Assembly (NCBI GenBank): GCA_030248215.1
Contig: JASANG010001664.1
Span: 124,001-188,000 of the forward strand
Source: Enoplolaimus lenunculus
Lineage: Eukaryota; Nematoda; Enoplea; Enoplida; Thoracostomopsidae
Direction: 5' to 3'
Length of the DNA stretch: 64,000 bases
Shown here: one piece after another, positions 57,902-64,000 of the stretch
Numbering within the stretch: position 1 is the stretch's first letter
Layout: each line of letters starts with the position of its first letter
Translations under genes and position numbers: made by a program
The notes under the pieces: generated by a model
The model's database searches: none
What the model saw: the letters and a program-made list of their open reading frames with translations, nothing else
Told to the model about the DNA's origin: nothing

Positions 57902-60900
57902 GTAAGTTTTAATGTTTTGTTGAGTAATATTAATAACGCCACAAAATGCTTATTCAAAGGGCGCAGAAACAATTTCAAATGTGTTTGAGACATCTTAATA
58001 TTGGGTCCAAATCAATAAGAGTCCGCATTCCTGATAAGAGTCCGTAAAAGCGGATAGAGTCCCTAGACACAAAATAAAGTCCATAAATGTCAATTATCCC
58101 TAATTGTAGCACATATATGACTCCAGGACCAAATAAAGTTGACGTCGAAACCTTAAAGCGTACTTAAGTTTTGAAAGTACTTTCCAAAGTATAAACTTGC
58201 ATTATCGCTCAAGCTATTGACACAAGACAAACGTATAATTCAACGGATAGTTGCAACACCGGATATATATCAGTAACGAAGGGTGGCGGAGCGTGGGTTA
58301 AAAATGAATAATAGTCCGTAACCGAAAAACAGGGGGAACTCTCTGGAGAGGCTAAATAAATATCAGTCCACGCTCCTATTCGGGTCACTACAGTAGATGG
58401 GGAAATACACGTGTTAAATATGCAGTACGAAATATTAACGGAAGAACGGGTCAAATTATATATTTTGTTTTCTGTTGGTTACATATAGGGATTCTACCTA
58501 AATAACGTATTCCTTTGAACATCGCCGCAAAATTTTTACCCTTTCTCTTATAAAGTATACTATGAGCAACTAAATACAAATAATATACGAGCAATACGGA
58601 AATCATGAGCAGTGTTTAATAATTCCAACACATATGCGCAGTGCAAAATCTCCACAAAACGCGAGAGAGAGTCCTCTCGGACTCGAGCGTCAAGCTCCTA
58701 TAACTCAATGGTCATTGTAAACGTGTCCCACGCGTGAGACTGATCATAGAATTTTACCTTGAAACTACATCTCATATGAAATTGAAAATATTCATGTTAG
58801 AAAGGGTTAAACATTAATTAAGGCGAAACTTCGCGAGCGAAGCGAGGCAGACGCTAAATGTCATTTTCGAGTTAGACGACATTAAATGTTGTGGAAATAA
58901 GACCACATCCTATCTCAAAAAGTGGTCGGACGATCTCTATAGTTTTGAAAAACGTGGGGGGGGGTCGTGCTCCCGTTCTCCCTCATTCCTGTGCTTACGC
59001 GCCTTAACCGATTAATTTTAACATTTTCCAAAGACTAAAAATGTAAATGGCCCATGTTACTTTAAGGAGCGTCCAGGTTTCTGGTGGGTCTATAAAAGAG
59101 TAGGTTTAGATTCTAGATTACATTTTTTTGCTTAGACTTAGGCATAGGCTTGGCAACACGTTTTTGCAACGCTTAGGTTTAAGCTTTAAAGCTTAGGAAT
59201 ACGCTTAATTTGCTGTTACGCCCGTTAAAGTAACATTGGCCAAAGTGAATAAAAGCGTATTTTCGTGAAAGTAGAATTAAGCCGGCCGACGCAAAGGCGC
59301 AAAGCTTGTAAAGTGTCATTGTTCGAAATCAGTTTGATACAGAAGGTCGCTAAAATCATACTTGCTAATAAAGTATTAGGTCAATGTTTAGAACAGGGCC
59401 GTAACAGTAGCATAGTCATATTCCTAAAGCCTAAGCCTACGTATATGAATGAGCTTATACCTACGCCTAACCTAACTAAAAATTAGTTTCAAGTGTAAGC
59501 TTACTGTATTGCAGTCCTGCAGAAAAACGTTCCGCCAATAATCTTTACATGAGCCAAATACTGAAACGGGTTTTGACATTTTAATACAAATCCGAAGCTG
59601 CCACAACACTCTATACAGAGGAGTGCGGAACAACTTAGCAAGTCCAGCCAAAAATAATTGGCCCGTGTTAATCATAAAGGCTTGCCGAGTAGGCCTAAAC
59701 CTAACTCCAAACTTGAGCCAACAAACCCTAAGCTAAACAGTATAAGCCTGAGCCCAAGCGTTACACTGTCAATTTCAAACTGGTCTCGCTGATTTCAGAG
59801 TTCAGGTCCAAAAACAAACTAAAATGGGTCAAATTGTTTAGCGTGAGCTGCACTTTCCTCACTTTAAATTCAAGTTAGTTGATTTTGGCTCAGAATGAGT
59901 TGAATCCACTCCAGAATCTTGAGGCTTTGGATTAGGTCTTTCAGAACTCAGAGATCTGAATTGATGCAACTCAGTCTGTCGAGTTAACTAATCACCTCAC
60001 TCGCAATTTGATCAGCTCGGAGTGACTTGACGTTTTCTCTTTTATTAACTCAGAAATAACCAGAAATGTCTACGCGAGTTTTGTGCTTTTAGCAAACTCT
60101 TGATTTTAAAACAGTTTTCATATTTACATTAAACCGACCGTGTTTTTTTGCTTAAATACACAATTATTTTTTAATTAATATTTTATTTTTTAATTATTAT
60201 TTTAGGTTACTTTCAAATCTACACAAGACAGCTGCTACAACGACTGGACGCGAACTCATAGATTCTGACGTAGTGGGAACGGCTGCTACAACGACTGAAC
60301 GCGAACTCGCAGATTCTGACGTAGTGGGAGCGCGCAATTTCTTCAGTACAGACGAATATGAATACGAATATGGTATTTAGTCTAAATTTTGAAACCCATA
60401 TAAAGGATTTTTAGTTAATGTTTCAGAAACGTATATTACACCAGTGCAAGCAAATACACTAAGCCTAAGCTTAAGTTTAAGCCAAAACGTATTGTTTACA
60501 AACTGTAACGCGATGCCATGTGTGACAGTTCACTTCAGTTCTAGAAAATATTCAATCTTGCTTATAAAAGTCATTGACAACCCTGTTATTCCCCTCCTAA
60601 AAAATTTTACCCCCCCCTCTAACAAGGTGAGCTGGCTACGGGTCTGTATTTGTTATTAGAACAAAAAAATTTCTTATATAGCACTTCTGCTACTCAGTTT
60701 TTGCTTTCTAAGAGAAGCGCTTAGTGTAGATGGGATGGGTTGCGGCAGTCGCTCATCCTGCTTAGTCTCTTGAAATGGCTTTGATTCGGGGTGGCGGCCG
60801 CTCGCACCCCCCCACCTTGAAACCCCAGTTTTTAAAGTAAACTGTACAGTTTCAGATTCGCTTATAATATAATTTTATTTGATTAGAACACTATTAAAGT

Positions 60901-63900
60901 AGCCTTAGTGTATATGCCCTAACCCAAGTCGTAATTCAGCCCAATTTCGAATTGGCCTATAGTAGAGAGCGGAATTACGGCTTGGGCTAGCCTAAAGAGT
61001 AAGTCTTTCTCTGCGACAAATGTACGCCTTGTGATTGGTTACTACCTTAATGCCATTCTCGAATACCGATTAGCTGGCCCATGTATACAACAGGACCGGA
61101 ACGTTTTCCGGTGGGACTGTAATAGAGTAAGCTTAAGCTTTAGACTAACTTTTCAGCTTATGCTTAAGCTTAGGCTTATGCTTAGGTATAGATTCACTCT
61201 TACACTTACGCTTAGGCTTAGGCTTAGGAATATGCTTATACTACTGTTCCGGCCCTGCTCTATACTTTGGCCGATTAGCTGATGCAAATACCTACTCTTT
61301 TCCGATTGGCTAAGTATCGCTACCAGCTTGCTACCAGACAATTTGGTTTACTATAGGCTAAAAGTGGAATCAAGTTCTGAATAGCAGTTTTTGCTACTAC
61401 GTACAGCTACCTCGAATTTTGGAAACATTTTGTATTTTCAATACATACTGTGTTTAAACAAAATATACTATCAGGGTCCATATTCTCAAATGCATATAGC
61501 ACTTATCACAAGTTAGTACATGGTTTTGAAACTAATGACCTGCTAAAATTGTACATCTTTAAATTTGCACAGAAGTAGACTAAATCGAATGCAAAAATGT
61601 ACATAATTTCAAATCTCACCATTCCCTAATTCGAAAGTTACAAACCCTATCACCAACAGGTAATAGGTGCTACACAGATTTGAGTATACGTGCTCTTGGG
61701 CTGGGAATGTACATTTGTCATATAATAGTATTTATCCGCACTGGTCCAAAAGTAAACATGTATATTCAAATTGCCATATAAAGGTAAATCACCGTTCGTG
61801 TTCGTTTCTGATATTACGATTATCAGTTTTCGGTTTTAGGCATCCATATGTTGGCCCATGTAAAGATCAAGGGCGGAACGTTTTTCTGTTGGACTGCAAA
61901 ATAGAGTTAACTTCAGCTTTAAAGTAATTTTTTTTGCTTAGGCTTTTAGATTTTGGCTTAGGCTTAGGCTTAGGACTACGCTCATTCTTACGCTTAGGCC
62001 TAGACTTAGGCTAAGGATTAGGATTTATAATACTGTTTCGCCCCTGTTTTTTTTTTACATTGGCCCATATCTTTAACGAACCGGAGACTTATTACCCATA
62101 GTTACACGGCTTAACGTACCCATACGATCTCAGTCGCTAGCTATCAAACTATTCATATAGGTTGTTCCAACCTCCAACTATGGTTACGTGTGACAAACCA
62201 GGTACCAAGCGCATAATTGGTAACGTGAACCTTGAATTATGTGTATAAACTGTGTTTTAATTTTTTTTAAAGACTGGCCTACTCATTATCAATGCGTTGT
62301 GTCCAACCCGACGAAGAACGATCCGTGTCAGGCATGCTCTGGATTAGGCTGTTTTTTCCATATTCAAATGTTTTTGTCTCAAAAAGAATGTAAAGATCAT
62401 ACCTTTTGTGGCGGTAAGTGCAACATTTATTGTAGAAAAAAATGGCGAAATCTACAAGTTTAAGTAGTCGTGTACTTTAGAAACATTAATATTGTGGTCT
62501 ATCAATTATTTTCACCAAACAGAATTACAACCGTTACAAAAATGGTTAATTCGGGTATAGCATTATCGTTTAATCGTCATTCGGCATAAATTTAACATCA
62601 ATAAATAAAAACATCCGTTTTTACAATTCGTAGCCAATGTATATAACAGGGTTCCATCCAGGGCCTAGATTTTGTCGGAAACGGAATCGGAATCGAACAA
62701 AAATTTTTCTGTCGGAACCGAAACAGGAATCGAATCGGAATCAAGTTTTAGTAATTGTATTAAAAAGTTAAAGGTGTATGACGTTTAAGTTTTGTTGCAG
62801 TATGCCGGTTTCCGTTACTGTTCACTGGTTCAGCAAAAATTGTTTATATAGCTGATAGAATACACGTGTAACAACTCAGAATATTTTCTAAGAAAAAACC
62901 AGCAGGATAATTGCAAATAAACGAACCAAATCGAAACAAGCAAAATCTAAGTTCAATCATCTTAAAAACTCGTAACCGAAAAATCAGAATTATCGGAAGT
63001 CAAATTTTGCGGGAATTTTAACCGGAATCGGAATTCCGATAAAACCCTGGTATATAACACGGCCGTTACAGTAATATAAGCATATTCCTTAGCTAAAGCC
63101 TAAGACGAAGCATAACCGTATATGAATGAGCATATACCTAAGCCTAAGCCTAAACCTAAAGCTTAAGCAAAAACATGTCTAAAACGACTAACCTTAATAC
63201 TCGATTCCATTGCCGCAAAATAACGTTCCGCCCCTGATTTTTGCATGGGCCCAATGCCTAAAAGCCCGCAATTGTTGAATACTATTCAATTCGGATTATT
63301 GTGTACACACTTATTCTATAATCCACTGGCGGATCCAATGGGGGAAGCACCCCGGCTTAGCCCACACCCCTCGCCCCAACAGCGATCATACCAAATAATT
63401 CGTATTAATAGACGTTATTGTGCTAAAATGAAATTTCTCGATACACCACTGATACAGTCTGCGGAAAAGATTTCGACGCAGTATAAAACTGAAACAAAAC
63501 CTACACTTTTTATTTAATAAAGAGAGCCTATTGACTTTAGTTACATTCACGTTTGGCAATCGGCCAGCGGCCACTGTCATTATAGGATCCATGTTATTTT
63601 AAGGGACGGACGTCCAGATTTGTGGTGGATCTATAAAAGCGTAGGTTTAGCTTTACTTGTGCTTTAATAAAAATAATCCAATGATTATTGTTGCATTTTA
63701 AAGCAATGAATTTCAACTGAAGTTGAGTAAATTTCAACTTTCAAATTCAAATTAATTTTTAAAGGAATACCTGAATGTGGTCGTAAGGCAGAATTTCGAT
63801 GCAGTTATTGTGATGAAACTTGTCAAAGTTTATATGTTGACGGCTACGGCGCCGTCTGTGAAGTAGATCCGCCATATTGTGAGATGCGTTGCAAATGTGA

Positions 63901-63962
63901 CGATGGATACGCAAGAGATAAAAGAGGAAAATGTATTAGACGGCGAAATTGCAAAGAACGAG
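57834..63962 (+). CDS. Second secreted TIL-domain gene, first four exons (3' end beyond window)
   Basis: Exons: 57834-57901, 60206-60372, 62273-62413, 63765-63962, then donor GTATGT at 63963. Phases are 2, 1, 1, 1, exactly as in the gene at 37976. Exon 1 is a signal peptide-like MAAYLLQYVSACSKLIYL... ending AT|GTAAGT. Exon 2 is an acidic, T-rich linker made of two 17-residue repeats ending DSDVVG, then YEYEY. Exon 3 has C-x10-C-x2-C-x4-C-x12-C-x5-C, the counterpart of exon 3 in the upstream gene. Exon 4 is a ten-cysteine TIL domain (CGRKAEFRCSYCDETC...CIRRRNC). More TIL exons probably follow outside the window. A secreted protease inhibitor is inferred. Confidence 0.82.
57985..58400. repeat. 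Undefined dispersed repeat in TIL gene 2 intron 1
   Basis: Blocks such as AGAGTCC/AATAAGAGTCCGCATTCC, TAAATGTCAAT.TCCC and GACTCCAGGAC.AAATAAAGTT also occur at 36800-37010 and, with CAGGGGG and AATATCAGTCC, at 51470-52115. They form a recurrent unit whose ends I could not define. Confidence 0.4.
58539..58810 (+). mobile_element. TTAA MITE with internal tRNA-like promoter, diverged copy 4
   Basis: TTTA|CCCTTTCTCTTATAAAG at the left and CATGTTAGAAAGGG|TTAA at the right. The CTCGGACTCGAGCGTCAAGC plus TCCTATAACTCAATGG block is conserved, while box B is lost (GTGAGACTGATCATAG). It lies in intron 1 of the second TIL gene. Confidence 0.6.
59049..59242. mobile_element. TTAGGC-type TIR element
   Basis: GGCCCATGTTACTTTAAGGA plus GCGTCCAGG ... 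TGTTACGCCCGTTAAAGTAA plus CATTGGCC. It has a TATAAAAG box (GTCTATAAAAGAGTAGG) and a TTAGACTTAGGCATAGGC core. The TIRs are about 24 bp. It lies in intron 1 of the second TIL gene. Confidence 0.75.
59370..59560. mobile_element. TTAGGC-type element, GGGCCGTAACAG subtype
   Basis: GGTCAATGTTTAGAACAGGG plus CCGTAACAGTAG at the left and GCAGAAAAACGTTCCGCCAA plus TAATCTTTACATGAGCC at the right. The core is CCTAAGCCTAACC, the opposite strand of TTAGGC. Confidence 0.6.
59868..60078. mobile_element. AACTCA-type MITE, decayed
   Basis: TTAGTTGATTTTGGCTCAGA, AGAACTCAGAGATCTGAATT and ATTAACTCAGAAATAACC blocks; the ends are not preserved. It lies about 130 bp upstream of exon 2 of the second TIL gene. Confidence 0.45.
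60231..60332 (+). repeat. 2 x 51 bp in-frame tandem repeat inside TIL gene 2 exon 2
   Basis: Units 60231-60281 and 60282-60332 differ at only a few bases (GGACGC/GAACGC, ATA/GCA, ACG/GCG). They code AATTTGRELIDSDVVGT and AATTTERELADSDVVGA. The frame is kept, since the length is a multiple of three. Confidence 0.9.
61076..61272. mobile_element. TTAGGC-type TIR element, ACAGGACCGGAACG subtype
   Basis: GGCCCATGTATACAACAGGA plus CCGGAACG at the left and CTGTTCCGGCCCTGCTCTAT plus ACTTTGGCC at the right. The core is CTTATGCTTAAGCTTAGGC, then ACGCTTAGGCTTAGG. It lies in intron 2 of the second TIL gene. Confidence 0.7.
61853..62066. mobile_element. TTAGGC-type TIR element, GGGCGGAACG subtype
   Basis: GGCCCATGTAAAGATCAAGG plus GCGGAACGTTTTTCTGTTGG at the left and CTGTTTCGCCCCTG...ACATTGGCC at the right. 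The core has GGCTTAGGCTTAGGCTTAGG, the cleanest TTAGGC run in the window. Confidence 0.7.
62085..62240. mobile_element. Partial Harbinger-like MITE related to 40373-40886
   Basis: CTATTCATATAGGTTGTTCC and ACAAACCAGGTACCAAGCGC plus ATAATTGGTAACGTGAACC match the right half of the 40 kb element. It ends about 30 bp before the exon 3 acceptor of the second TIL gene. Confidence 0.55.
62632..63253. mobile_element. TTAGGC-type element split by a hAT-like insertion
   Basis: The host left end GCCAATGTATATAA is interrupted at 62647 and resumes at 63058 with CACGGCCGTTACAGTAATAT. The core is of CCTAAGCC type, and the right end is CCGCAAAATAACGTTCCGCC plus CCTGATTTTTGCATGGGCC. It lies in intron 3 of the second TIL gene. 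Confidence 0.75.
62647..63049. mobile_element. hAT-like element with perfect 8-bp target duplication GTATATAA
   Basis: It begins CAGGGTTCCATCCAGGGCC and ends GATAAAACCCTG. It is flanked on both sides by GTATATAA (62639-62646 and 63050-63057). The subterminal arrays are GGAATCGGAATCG-type, parallel to the CCGGAACC arrays of the intron 32 elements in the BRR2 gene. No transposase was found. Confidence 0.85.
63588..63660. mobile_element. TTAGGC-type element, left-end fragment
   Basis: CCATGTTATTTTAAGGGACG followed by GACGTCCAGATTTGTGGTGG plus ATCTATAAAAGCGTAGG matches the left end and TATAAAAG box of 59049-59242. The core and right end are missing. Confidence 0.5.
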
Positions 63963-64000
63963 GTATGTTTAATATAAATCTGCGCGCATTTTATTTATTA

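Overview
This is a eukaryotic, AT-rich and repeat-dense window from an animal with short exons and long introns. A nematode is the best fit. The window codes secreted TIL-domain (trypsin-inhibitor-like, 10-cysteine) proteins, which are abundant in nematodes, and many dispersed repeats carry degenerate arrays of TTAGGC, the nematode telomere unit. The species cannot be read from the sequence; a repeat-rich enoplean or mermithid-type genome is only a guess.

Layout: (1) 364-777, a probable two-exon gene for a small secreted cysteine-rich protein. (2) 906-4909, repeat-filled DNA: a pair of diverged TIR elements, a palindrome-rich Harbinger-like element, and a tandem duplication carrying a tRNA-Phe-derived SINE next to the following gene. 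(3) 4910-32667, a complete 40-exon gene for BRR2/SNRNP200, the U5 snRNP DExH helicase. Every splice phase closes and gives 2193 codons plus a stop. (4) 32668-37975, non-coding DNA with two copies of a TTAA-flanked MITE containing a tRNA-like promoter, plus other repeats. (5) 37976-44649, a complete six-exon gene: signal peptide, linker, a C-rich module and three TIL domains. (6) 44650-57833, mostly repeats, with a candidate minus-strand exon at 54527-54754 coding a consensus PAM2 (PABP-binding) motif. (7) 57834 to beyond the window end, a second gene of the same TIL architecture; its first four exons are present.

The spliceosomal gene is a single conserved housekeeping locus. Only its N-terminal helicase cassette keeps canonical motifs; the C-terminal cassette keeps Walker A but has altered motifs II and VI, as expected of the BRR2 pseudo-active cassette. 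The two TIL genes are tandem paralogues with identical intron phases (2, then 1-1-1...), an arrangement that favours domain duplication and shuffling. They share an unrecognised C-x2-C-x4,5-C-x12-C-x5-C module ahead of the TIL repeats.

Most remaining DNA is small non-autonomous DNA transposons. At least six families can be told apart by termini and target-site duplications: two TA-flanked mariner-type MITEs, a TTAA-flanked piggyBac-like MITE with a pol III box, TTA-flanked Harbinger-like elements, hAT-like CAGGG...CCCTG elements with 8-bp duplications, and TTAGGC-bearing TIR elements. Two nested insertions are resolved to the base. No retrovirus-like, LTR or Polinton-like coding region was recognised. 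All splice models are manual reading without transcript support.
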